A stretch of 56,179 nucleotides of DNA from Desulfobacteraceae bacterium (GTDB lineage Bacteria; Desulfobacterota; Desulfobacteria; Desulfobacterales; Desulfosalsimonadaceae). The stretch lies in assembly GCA_011390465.1 (NCBI GenBank), contig JAABSH010000021.1:1-56179 (forward strand), in the 5' to 3' direction. Below the pieces are notes generated by a model that saw only the letters and a program-made list of their open reading frames with translations, was not told the DNA's origin and searched no databases. A program made the position numbers and the translations under genes. Positions 17,562 through 25,323 of the stretch are shown here, piece after piece; positions within the stretch are counted from its first letter, which is position 1; the number at the start of each line of letters is the position of its first letter.

Positions 17562-19154
17562 TCAGAAAAAAATCAGCTGCATGATGATAAATATGGGCAC
17601 CAGAAAAATCAGGCTGTATTTCAGGACATACCCGAAAAAACTTGGCATGGGCGTACCGGCTTCCTCGGCAATGGACCGCACCATAAAATTGGGTGCGTTT
17701 CCGATATAGGTGAGGGCTCCGAAAAATACCGCCCCGGTGGAAATCGCTTTCAGGAAAATGGCATTTTCACTCATCAGTAAATCCACGGCCGGTTTTTCCG
17801 CCATCCCCGGATAAAAGCTGCCCAGAGCGGTGTTGAAAAAAGTCAGGTAGGTGGGCGCGTTGTCCAGAAGCCCCGAAAGAATGCCGGTAACGTAGAAGTA
17901 ATGGTACGGCTCTTTGACCGCGTTGATCAAAACAGCCAGTTCCCCCTTGGCCCCGGCCTTGAGAATCAAAAGACACGGCACCATGGTGATGAAAATGCCG
18001 ACAAACAGCACTGCCACCTCCACAATGGGAAACCAGGTAAAATCATTGTCGTCCCGGATTTTAAAGGACGTGGTGACCAGGGACAGCACCCCCATCAGAA
18101 TCAGAAAACCGTCTCTGGCCCAGTCCTGAAGGGCCCGGTGCACGCCCAGGGTGTGAACATCCGGCCAGTCCAGAATCCCGCTGGCCAGCACCGCCCCCAC
18201 AATACCGAGGAGAAACAGAAAATTATGAATCCCGGTAAGGCGAAGCGGTTCCTTGACCCCGTCATCCGGTGGTCCGTCCGGCACTTCCTTGCGGTAAAAC
18301 CAGGAATCCATGATGAAATAGACAACCAGTAAAATGACAGCGACAAACAGCATGTGGGGCAGAATGTTGAAGGTCCAGAAAAAGCTGACCCCGTGCAGAA
18401 ATCCCAGAAACAGGGGGGGGTCGCCCAGGGGGGTGAGGGAGCCGCCGATGTTGGCCACCAGGAAGATAAAAAAGACCACCATAAAGGTGCGGCTTTTGCG
18501 GTAATTGTTGGCCCGGAGAAAGGGCCGGATGAGCAGCATGGCGGCACCCGTGGTGCCCATCCAGGAAGCCAGCACCGTGCCGATGATCAGCAGCGTGGTG
18601 TTGACCAGCGGCGTGCCCCGGAGCGTGCCCTTCAGCAGAATGCCGCCGGATACGGTGTACAGGGACCAGAGCAGCACAATAAACGGCACATAATCCGCCA
18701 GCAGAATATGAAAAATTTCATACAGGGCAATTCCTTTGTAAACCATTAAAAACGGAATCGCCAGGGTGGCGGCCCAGAAAGCGGAGACTTTGCCGAAATG
18801 ATGATGCCAGAAGTCTGGCGCCAGAAGCGGCATCAGCGCAATGGAAAGCAGCATGCAGGCAAATGGAATAACGCTCCACAGCGGCAGGATTTCCCCGAGA
18901 TTCGGCGGATGGCCGGTTGTGTGGCCATCTGCGTTGTTGAGCGATGAATGGCCGGTGGCGGCCAATTCCGGAGAATGAACATTCTCTGCGGTTTCGGCCA
19001 AAGATTGGGCCGGAGACTGGCCCGGTGATTGGGCATAAACAGATTGTATCGGCGTAAACAGCAGCCATCCGAATATCAGAGCAGCCATCACCAGGATGGC
19101 AATGCCAGGGGCAACCCGGCATCCGGGAGGGTTTTTAAAGAACTTCAGATTCAT
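17562..19154 (-). CDS. Ion antiporter / CitMHS_2-type permease
   Basis: Integral membrane transporter, 530 residues, about 12 hydrophobic helices, from the ion-transporter superfamily that includes NhaD-like Na+/H+ antiporters and citrate-Mg transporters. Typical motifs are SLTPLGDPPLFLGFL (near 235) and DNAPTYLTFFN with IGNAPNFMVRS in the second half, the two re-entrant regions that bind substrate. The N-terminus (1-90) has a signal-like helix followed by a Ser/Ala/His-rich stretch (ATGHSSLNNADGHTTGH), longer than in most relatives. The gene starts five bases after the stop of the acyl-CoA synthetase gene, so translation is probably coupled. Transported ion is not predictable; Na+/H+ exchange is the best guess. 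Confidence 0.82.
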   Translation of the reverse strand: MNLKFFKNPPGCRVAPGIAILVMAALIFGWLLFTPIQSVYAQSPGQSPAQSLAETAENVHSPELAATGHSSLNNADGHTTGHPPNLGEILPLWSVIPFACMLLSIALMPLLAPDFWHHHFGKVSAFWAATLAIPFLMVYKGIALYEIFHILLADYVPFIVLLWSLYTVSGGILLKGTLRGTPLVNTTLLIIGTVLASWMGTTGAAMLLIRPFLRANNYRKSRTFMVVFFIFLVANIGGSLTPLGDPPLFLGFLHGVSFFWTFNILPHMLFVAVILLVVYFIMDSWFYRKEVPDGPPDDGVKEPLRLTGIHNFLFLLGIVGAVLASGILDWPDVHTLGVHRALQDWARDGFLILMGVLSLVTTSFKIRDDNDFTWFPIVEVAVLFVGIFITMVPCLLILKAGAKGELAVLINAVKEPYHYFYVTGILSGLLDNAPTYLTFFNTALGSFYPGMAEKPAVDLLMSENAIFLKAISTGAVFFGALTYIGNAPNFMVRSIAEEAGTPMPSFFGYVLKYSLIFLVPIFIIMQLIFF

Positions 19155-19159
19155 CAGGG

Positions 19160-20932
19160 CTAAAAATCCTTTAATTCATGCCGCATCAGTTTTCCCACCG
19201 GGCTTTTGGGCAGGAGATCTCTAAAGTCTATAATTTTCGGTATTTTATAGGTGGCCAGATGCTGTTTGCAGAAATCCTTGATATCCTGTTCAGTGATTTT
19301 TCCGATGTAATCCACCTTAAGGGAAATAACCGCTTTAACGGTTTCCCCCCGGTACGGGTCCGGATGACTGACAACAGCGACTTCTTCCACTGCCGGATGC
19401 AGGTAAAGGACATTTTCAATTTCCATGGGCGAGATATTATATCCGGATGCCACGATCAGGTCTTTGATGCGGTCTACAAAATGAACAAAATCGTTTTTAT
19501 CAATAAATCCCCGGTCCCCGGTGCGAAGCCATCCGTCCGGCATAAATGCGGCTTCGGTTTCCTTGGCTTTATTATAATATCCGGCCGCCACCTGCAGGCC
19601 CCGGTAGCAGATTTCGCCTTCCATGTCCCGGGCGACAATATCGCCTTCCGGGTCCGTGATTTTGACTTCCGAATAAACCGGAATGCCGATGGCGTCATCT
19701 TTTTCCTTGATGCCGGGGATGGAGATAATGCCGCCGCTGTTGGTTTCCGTCATTCCCCAGCCGTTGATCAGGGGGATGCCGGTGAGGTCTTTCCATTGTT
19801 TCTGAACCTCTTCGGGCACGGGTGCGGCACATCCCACGCTGGCCCGGATGCTGCTTAAGTCGTAAAGGTCAATCATGTCCGGCCGGGACATGAGGGCGAT
19901 AAAAAAGGTCGGGGGGGCAAAAATGACGTTCACGCCGTATGTTTTGATAATGCGGAAAGCGTCTTCCAGGTCGAAAATGGGGATGGGAATGACAGTGCCC
20001 CCCTGATAAAGGGCCGGAAGCTGATGCAGCAGATAGCCGGATGTATGAAACATGGGCATAATGGAAAAATTGATTTCCCGGCCTTCCCATGACCGGAAGG
20101 CGTGGGCATGGGTCAGGGAGTTGAACACCAGATTAAAATGGGTTTCAATAACGCCAAGGGGCTTGCCGGTGGTGGCCATGGTGTAAAGCAGCAGGGCCAT
20201 ATCTTTGCGCGGATCGACTGTTTCCGGCTGTTTCAGGGGCGCGGTCTTTTCAATTGCCGTAAAAAAATCAATGGTTCCGGGGATTTTTTCCTTGGGTGTG
20301 TCCCAGAAATACTTAAGGGAGTCCGGAATGATCATGTCCGGATTGGCCCAGTCCCGGACATTGGTGACGATCATATGGTCCACCAGCCCTGTGCTTCTTA
20401 ATTTTTCAACCTTGTCATACAGAATATCCAGAATAAAAATCGTACGGGCCCCGGAATCCCGCACCTGATAGGCCGCTTCATCCGGCTGGAACATAACGTC
20501 AACCGGGGTATGCACCGCCCCGATCATGGTTACGGCATAAAATGACACCAGATGTTGCAGGGAATTGGGCAGCATGGTGGCCACCATGTCTCCTTTGCCG
20601 ATGCCGAGATCCCGGAGCACGGCGGCATACCGGCGGATCAGGTCATCCAGATCCCGGTAGGAGATTTTTTTATCAAGGAAAATAACCGCGGTTTGATCGG
20701 CATGGCGCTGGGCCGTCCGATGGAACAGTTCATAAATTGAAATGTCGGGAATCGGTGGCAACGGTTCCATAAACCAGGTCGGATGACTGATGACATAGGC
20801 GTTTTCCGGTGTATAACCGCGGCTTTCCGCCATCCATTTTTCAGGATAGGCCAGCTTTTGATAGCTTTCGATCAGGGTATTGTCGTAAAAGTCGGCCCCC
20901 ATCTGAAACCGCGGTGGCATAATATTTTTCAT
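19160..20932 (-). CDS. AMP-forming acyl-CoA synthetase-like protein with altered P-loop
   Basis: Member of the adenylate-forming (ANL) family, 590 residues. Most core motifs are intact: GWGMTETNSG (A5), GWLRTGDRG (A7), DRIKDLIVASGYNISPMEIEN (A8) and the C-terminal Lys in SPVGKLMR. The A3 phosphate loop is not: at 250-260 it reads YTMATTGKPLG where the family has YTSGTTGxPKG, so Ser, Gly and Lys are replaced by M252, A253 and L259. Activity may be weak, altered or lost. AAGGAG lies seven bases before the ATG. It heads the minus-strand operon with the antiporter and signalling genes. Medium- to long-chain acids are the usual substrates of this branch. Confidence 0.85.
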   Translation of the reverse strand: MKNIMPPRFQMGADFYDNTLIESYQKLAYPEKWMAESRGYTPENAYVISHPTWFMEPLPPIPDISIYELFHRTAQRHADQTAVIFLDKKISYRDLDDLIRRYAAVLRDLGIGKGDMVATMLPNSLQHLVSFYAVTMIGAVHTPVDVMFQPDEAAYQVRDSGARTIFILDILYDKVEKLRSTGLVDHMIVTNVRDWANPDMIIPDSLKYFWDTPKEKIPGTIDFFTAIEKTAPLKQPETVDPRKDMALLLYTMATTGKPLGVIETHFNLVFNSLTHAHAFRSWEGREINFSIMPMFHTSGYLLHQLPALYQGGTVIPIPIFDLEDAFRIIKTYGVNVIFAPPTFFIALMSRPDMIDLYDLSSIRASVGCAAPVPEEVQKQWKDLTGIPLINGWGMTETNSGGIISIPGIKEKDDAIGIPVYSEVKITDPEGDIVARDMEGEICYRGLQVAAGYYNKAKETEAAFMPDGWLRTGDRGFIDKNDFVHFVDRIKDLIVASGYNISPMEIENVLYLHPAVEEVAVVSHPDPYRGETVKAVISLKVDYIGKITEQDIKDFCKQHLATYKIPKIIDFRDLLPKSPVGKLMRHELKDF

Positions 20933-21002
20933 TCACTGTCTCCTTGCTGGGGTGAAGAAGCTACAGATACTATAATTACCTGTAAATGGACGGCATGTCA
21001 AT

Positions 21003-21044
21003 CTGGTTTGGGGAATTTTCCGGCTGGTTTGGGGAATTTTCCGG
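21003..21044. repeat. Two tandem 21-bp units
   Basis: CTGGTTTGGGGAATTTTCCG plus G occurs twice without mismatch (21003-21023 and 21024-21044) in the divergent intergenic region between the acyl-CoA synthetase-like gene and the lipoprotein gene. GGGGAATTTTCC has partial dyad symmetry. Function unknown. Confidence 0.9.
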
Positions 21045-21201
21045 AAGGGTGTAGCTTTGACACCCGCAAATCCGGCGGCCCACTATAGGCTTCCGGTCCC
21101 GACAGGGGGATTTTTTCTGATCCTTGACATTTTGATCAGAAAGGTCAAAGGTTAACCATCAGATAGGTTTCGGCATTTACTTTTCATCAGAAGGAGGCAT
21201 T

Positions 21202-21657
21202 ATGATAACCAGCCGGCGCATGTTATGCTTCGTCATGACAGGTTTGTTTGTTCTTGTAACAGGTTTGTGCGGGTGCACGGACAGCAAAAAAGCAGAAGAA
21301 CAGGGGCGCGTGAGCGTCACGGATACCCATTACCGTATCCGGCAGACCCATGAAAATTCTTATGTTCTGGATGTCAGCGGAAAAGTAAAAAATGTTGGCC
21401 TGGTGGATGTGAAAAATGTTGTGGTCACCGGGTACTGCCGTTCCTGTATTCTTGAATTTACCAGCCAGCACTGGTTTACATCGGATTGCGACAAAACGGA
21501 AAACCAGAAAGACATTATCAGTTACCTGCCCGCGGGCGTGGAAGAGGAATTCAGTTTTGAGGAAGTGGCGTTTTATTTTACCCACGTAAAGGCCCCGCCG
21601 GAAAACCAGCCGGAAAAAATCGAAGTGGTGATTGAATCCTTTGATGTTGTAGAATAA
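21202..21657 (+). CDS. Small lipoprotein, FxLyD/DUF3426-like
   Basis: Exported lipoprotein of 151 residues. A signal peptide runs MITSRRMLCFVMTG and on to the lipobox GLCGC with lipidated C25. The mature part reads VLDVSGKVKNVGLVDVKNVVVTG, a pattern of the FxLyD-type beta-sandwich domain, followed by YCRSC, a CxxC-like pair, and a C-terminal strand KIEVVIESFDVVE. Three further Cys could form disulfides in the periplasm. A good ribosome site (AAGGAGG) precedes the ATG. Possible -35 TTGACA at 21124 with no convincing -10. No clear functional partner; the cyclophilin-like gene follows after 27 bases. Confidence 0.75.
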   Translation: MITSRRMLCFVMTGLFVLVTGLCGCTDSKKAEEQGRVSVTDTHYRIRQTHENSYVLDVSGKVKNVGLVDVKNVVVTGYCRSCILEFTSQHWFTSDCDKTENQKDIISYLPAGVEEEFSFEEVAFYFTHVKAPPENQPEKIEVVIESFDVVE

Positions 21658-21684
21658 ATCATGTCCTGCCGGCAAAGACTTTAG

Positions 21685-22032
21685 ATGAAACAGCGGATCA
21701 TATTGGATTTTGGTGAATTTTTGCTGGATGCGGTATTGTTTGATACGCCTGTCGCGGAAAAGTTTGCCCGTCATTTGCCCTATCAGGTAAGACTGACCCA
21801 ATGGGGCAATGAGCTTTATGGTTCTATCGGCAAGGATCTGGGAGCGGAAAACCCGGTGCCGTATATTCCGGCCGGCGGTATTGCCTATACCCGCCAGGGA
21901 AATCTGGTGTGTATTTTCTTTGGTCAGCGGCCGGCCTGGGCTGTGGAACATATCGGCCAGATTATGGAAAACGGGTGGGAGAAGCTCACCGCCGGGCCTG
22001 CCCGGGAAGCTTTGGAAATTCGGTTAAAATGA
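21685..22032 (+). CDS. Cyclophilin-like fold protein (TM1367/DUF3830 type)
   Basis: Cytoplasmic 115-residue protein of the small cyclophilin-like beta-barrel family. Seen: TPVAEKFARHLPYQVRLTQW near the N-terminus, WGNELYGSIG, and VPYIPAGGIAYTRQGNLVCIFFG, which is the signature order of the TM1367-like group. The proline-isomerase active-site residues are not recognisable; family function is unknown. The start is an ATG with only a weak ribosome site, and it may be cotranscribed with the upstream lipoprotein gene. It is convergent with glpB, with a REP-like palindrome between the two. Confidence 0.78.
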   Translation: MKQRIILDFGEFLLDAVLFDTPVAEKFARHLPYQVRLTQWGNELYGSIGKDLGAENPVPYIPAGGIAYTRQGNLVCIFFGQRPAWAVEHIGQIMENGWEKLTAGPAREALEIRLK

Positions 22033-22037
22033 TTATA

Positions 22038-22125
22038 AAGGGCGCAGGGGCGAATGGCATTCGCCCGTCCAGGCATGACCGCGAGCGGGAGTCTTCCATA
22101 CGCCCATACGATGACGGTGGGCGAA
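22038..22125. repeat. REP-like palindromic repeat, copy 1
   Basis: An 88-base segment related to 53884-53969. It begins AAGGGCG(C/T)AGGGGCGAATGG and contains the perfect palindrome GGCGAATG-G-CATTCGCC (22049-22065), followed by a shared tail (CCATACGC...GATGACGGTGG). The palindrome is identical in both copies, while the tail has diverged. It sits between convergent genes, the usual place for extragenic palindromes. Confidence 0.8.
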
Positions 22126-22145
22126 ACGATGATCAAAGCCCAAAA

Positions 22146-23438
22146 TCATAATGTCTTCCGAATGGCCGCCACGGCCCCGTACGCTGTGGCAATGGCCAGT
22201 CCGGCCCCGCATTTCTGGCGCATCCAGTCCTGATGGGCCAGGATGGAGCCCGCGGCAACCAAATTTTTGTATACCGGTTTTCCGTCAGCATCAACCGGTC
22301 GGAATGCATCATCGATTTCTAATCCCGCCTGGTTGATCCGGTGGCCACGGGCCGCGAAAAAGTCGTCTTCATGCCAGAGCGCCCGGTCTTCAGGCTGAAA
22401 TACCGGCAGGCCAAACAGCGGTTCCCGAATTTTTTTGCGTCCGGCCCGAAGCCCCATTCCCAGAAATCGTCCCCCGGCCAGGATAACGCCCCGGGTTTCA
22501 ATGATCTGGTCAACGCTTGTGCTTCCATGCTCGCCCACTCCCAAAAGGAAATGGTCGTTTTGCTGTATTTCGGCGGAAAGAACCCTTTTTTGCGGAATCA
22601 GATGTATATTTTGCGCAAAAAGTGCTTTTTCCATGGTTTCTTTGAACCGCATGCCCGGTACGGACGGGGCAATGGTGGGAATTTCAAAGATCTTTACCCC
22701 CAGCAAGGCTTCCAGATGCTGCCGGACCGCGCTGGGGGTGTAAAGGCCGAGAATGGCCGGCAGCCCCAAGGCTTTTGCCTCGCCGATATGGGGTTTTATG
22801 GCATTTGCCAGCCGGATGCGGTTTTCTTCTGTTTCCAGCGATCGCGCCATTTGCTCGGGATAAAGATCAACAGAAGCGCCGGCGGACGGAAAATTTAAGC
22901 GCAACGGGCGGATTCTGGGCCACCGGGGCATGAGCATGTCCGCAATTTGCTTGGCGCTGAAGGCTTTCAGCCCCACGAAATCCACTACCAGGCAGGGCTG
23001 TCTTTCTTTTAAGGCGACTGCGCCGGCCCACATGGATCGGGGCACCGCATAGGTCTGTTTCACCGTGCCGACGGGAGTGAGGACTTCCGTATTTTTATTT
23101 TCACTAAACACGTACGGGTGTTCTGTGGTGTTCATAAAATCCAGAAACTGATGCATAGCGGTTTTGATTTCGGTTTTGCGCAAGCGCGCATAGGGGTGGT
23201 CCGGGTTGTCTGTGGTCAGCTGATCAATGGCCTGCCACGGATTGTTCCAGCTGAGCCGGGTGCCCATGGGATGGATGCCCATAAGATCAAGATACCCGCT
23301 GGAATAAATCAGCCCGCTGTTCACACCGATCTGGATGGTGTCAATGCGGTGCCGGGCGGCAAAGCAGGCCGCGGCCATGCCGGCCATGCCGGTTCCGATA
23401 ATGGTGAGGTCCGAGCTGATTTTTTTTATGCTGGTCAT
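22146..23438 (-). CDS. glpB: Anaerobic glycerol-3-phosphate dehydrogenase subunit B
   Basis: Flavoprotein-like subunit that, in the GlpABC complex, helps pass electrons from glycerol 3-phosphate oxidation to the quinone pool. Of 430 residues, the FAD loop is LTIIGTGMAGMAAACFAARH (about 11-30), and the C-terminus has NLVAAGSILAHQDWM and CGAGLAIATAYGA, as in GlpB. Length matches the E. coli protein (419). The ATG overlaps the last base of the glpA stop (TAATG), so translation is coupled. No glpC, the membrane-anchoring iron-sulfur subunit, follows; the next gene downstream is on the other strand. Confidence 0.9.
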   Translation of the reverse strand: MTSIKKISSDLTIIGTGMAGMAAACFAARHRIDTIQIGVNSGLIYSSGYLDLMGIHPMGTRLSWNNPWQAIDQLTTDNPDHPYARLRKTEIKTAMHQFLDFMNTTEHPYVFSENKNTEVLTPVGTVKQTYAVPRSMWAGAVALKERQPCLVVDFVGLKAFSAKQIADMLMPRWPRIRPLRLNFPSAGASVDLYPEQMARSLETEENRIRLANAIKPHIGEAKALGLPAILGLYTPSAVRQHLEALLGVKIFEIPTIAPSVPGMRFKETMEKALFAQNIHLIPQKRVLSAEIQQNDHFLLGVGEHGSTSVDQIIETRGVILAGGRFLGMGLRAGRKKIREPLFGLPVFQPEDRALWHEDDFFAARGHRINQAGLEIDDAFRPVDADGKPVYKNLVAAGSILAHQDWMRQKCGAGLAIATAYGAVAAIRKTL

Positions 23439-25015
23439 TACGATTCTTTCCTGTTTTCAGGGATTAATTCCAGTCCGAAGAACCCGCAATGCATGGCCTC
23501 CTGGAGTTCCGCCTGCACAACCGGGGTCTCCCACAGCAGGCACCGCTGGCCTTTCCAGCGTTCATTAATAAAAGATCGGATTTCGCCGGCCCCCTGGTCA
23601 GCGGCGAGAAGATCCCGGTCATACAAAAAACTGGCAATCCTCAGGCTGCAGAAATTGCCCTGGCAGGACCCTTTGCCGATACGGCTGCGTTTGCCGATGC
23701 CCCTCATGTCCGGCTGCTGGTCGAAAATATCAAAATAATCAACAATTTCCTGGACCGCACTCTGGGGAACCATCTCACATTCGCATAACAAGAGATCATT
23801 TTTGTCATGTTCCTTGAACCAGTATTTCGGGGAAAATCCCGGCACGGCCCACCGGGTTTCATGGGCGGATATCACCGGGATTTTTCGCGTCTGGCAGGGA
23901 GCGGATACATTGATCCGGCGGCAGACCAGGTCCGCGGTTTTTTCCGCCATGAGCCGGAAAGTGGTCAGCTTGCCACCGGTAATGGTGATCAGGTTTTCAA
24001 TGCCGTCTCTGGCGTGATCCACCAGGTCAAATCCCCGGGTCACAGACCGGTCGTCGTTTTTGCCGCCCCCGCCCAGCAGCGGACGGACCCCGGAATAGGC
24101 ACGGATATAGCGGGTGGTTTCCAGGCACGGCATCATGGCGGCCCCTTCATCCACAATCCGGTCCACCTCGGAAACCGTGGGCCGGATCTGATCTAAAGAT
24201 TCCATGCGAAGGGAGGTGGTGCCGATAATGGAGACCGTGCCGCCGGGAACCAGGATATCCGCATCCCCGGGCGGGCGGAGCCGGTTGACCACGTGATGCG
24301 AGATCCGGTTGTGGGTAATCAAAAGGGTACCTTTGGAGTAAAGAACATCAATGTGAGCCCCTGCCATGGCGGCGATCTGACCGGCCCAGGCTCCGCTGGC
24401 ATTAACAATGATGTCTGCTTCAATGGAAAATGCCGCGCCGGTGTTGTTGTTGATCAGATCAACAGATTTGATTTTTTCGCCTTGTCTGTTGAATTTAACC
24501 ACCTCTGAATGCCGCAGAAATTTGCATCCCAGTTTCTGGGCATCCGTGATATTTTCCAGCACCAGTTTAAACGGGTCAATGGATGCATCGTCCACTGCAT
24601 ACACCGCGATGGTTTTATCGGAAAGCGCGGGTTCCGCATCTTTTGCGTCGCGGATATCCATGGGCCGGCAGGGAAGGCCCGCTTTTTCGCAATGGCCCTG
24701 AAAGTCCGCGATGAACTGTTCATCATCGCCTTCCACCGCCACAAACATGCCCCCGGTTTCTTCAATACAGTCCGGGGCCAGTTGCTTTAACAGCCGGTTT
24801 TCATCCCGGCATTCCCGGGCGGATTCCGGATCATTGGATACATATCGCGCGCCGCTGTGAAGCAGGCCGTGGTTGGCGCCGGATGCGCCGGCATTAATGT
24901 CTTTTTTTTCAACCAGAATGCATTTGACGCCCCGGAGGGCCAGATCTCTGGCAACCCCGGCGCCGGTGGCGCCGCCGCCGATGACCAGTACCTGTGTTTG
25001 TAATGTTTTTTTCAA
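23438..25015 (-). CDS. glpA: Anaerobic glycerol-3-phosphate dehydrogenase subunit A
   Basis: FAD-dependent catalytic subunit converting glycerol 3-phosphate to dihydroxyacetone phosphate. It has 525 residues: dinucleotide loop VLVIGGGATGAGVARDLALRG near the start, GASGANHGLLHSGARY (substrate/FAD region), VNASGAWAGQI and TITGGKLTTFRLMAE, then a C-terminal BFD-like [2Fe-2S] module with LLCECEMVP and GSCQGNFCS (four Cys). The start is TTG 25015, supported by AGGAG six bases upstream. A low-complexity leader of TTTTATGGCATTTGG-type units lies just upstream. With glpB it forms a two-gene operon. Confidence 0.92.
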   Translation of the reverse strand: MKKTLQTQVLVIGGGATGAGVARDLALRGVKCILVEKKDINAGASGANHGLLHSGARYVSNDPESARECRDENRLLKQLAPDCIEETGGMFVAVEGDDEQFIADFQGHCEKAGLPCRPMDIRDAKDAEPALSDKTIAVYAVDDASIDPFKLVLENITDAQKLGCKFLRHSEVVKFNRQGEKIKSVDLINNNTGAAFSIEADIIVNASGAWAGQIAAMAGAHIDVLYSKGTLLITHNRISHHVVNRLRPPGDADILVPGGTVSIIGTTSLRMESLDQIRPTVSEVDRIVDEGAAMMPCLETTRYIRAYSGVRPLLGGGGKNDDRSVTRGFDLVDHARDGIENLITITGGKLTTFRLMAEKTADLVCRRINVSAPCQTRKIPVISAHETRWAVPGFSPKYWFKEHDKNDLLLCECEMVPQSAVQEIVDYFDIFDQQPDMRGIGKRSRIGKGSCQGNFCSLRIASFLYDRDLLAADQGAGEIRSFINERWKGQRCLLWETPVVQAELQEAMHCGFFGLELIPENRKES

Positions 25016-25323
25016 AGGGGCTCCTGTGTTTATCCTTATTTTATGGCATTTGGTTTTATGTTTTATGATATTTGGTTTTATGGCATTTGGTGTTGTCGGT
25101 AAAACAGGAAAGTGAGGGCTTCTGTTTTGGGCCGGAAAATACGATAATTTTTTTCACTTATCAGAAAATCGCCAATTTTTAAATTGTTATTTACCGTTTT
25201 GAAGGGATGCCGTTGCCGCTTTCCTTGCACGAATTTTTACAAGAACAGTTATCCAGAAAATCCGTGAAATCCGTGAAATCCGTGTCAAAAAAAGTGTCCA
25301 TGTGCTTCTTAACTCATGCTTTT
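25016..25323. other. Intergenic gap with short imperfect repeats
   Basis: No gene is visible in these 308 bases between glpA and the MMPL gene. Near glpA, TTTTATGGCATTTGG occurs twice, separated by a variant with an extra TTTTATG (about 25038-25091). Near 25257-25284 the unit ATCCGTGAA repeats three times. A promoter for glpA must lie here but none is clear. Confidence 0.6.
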
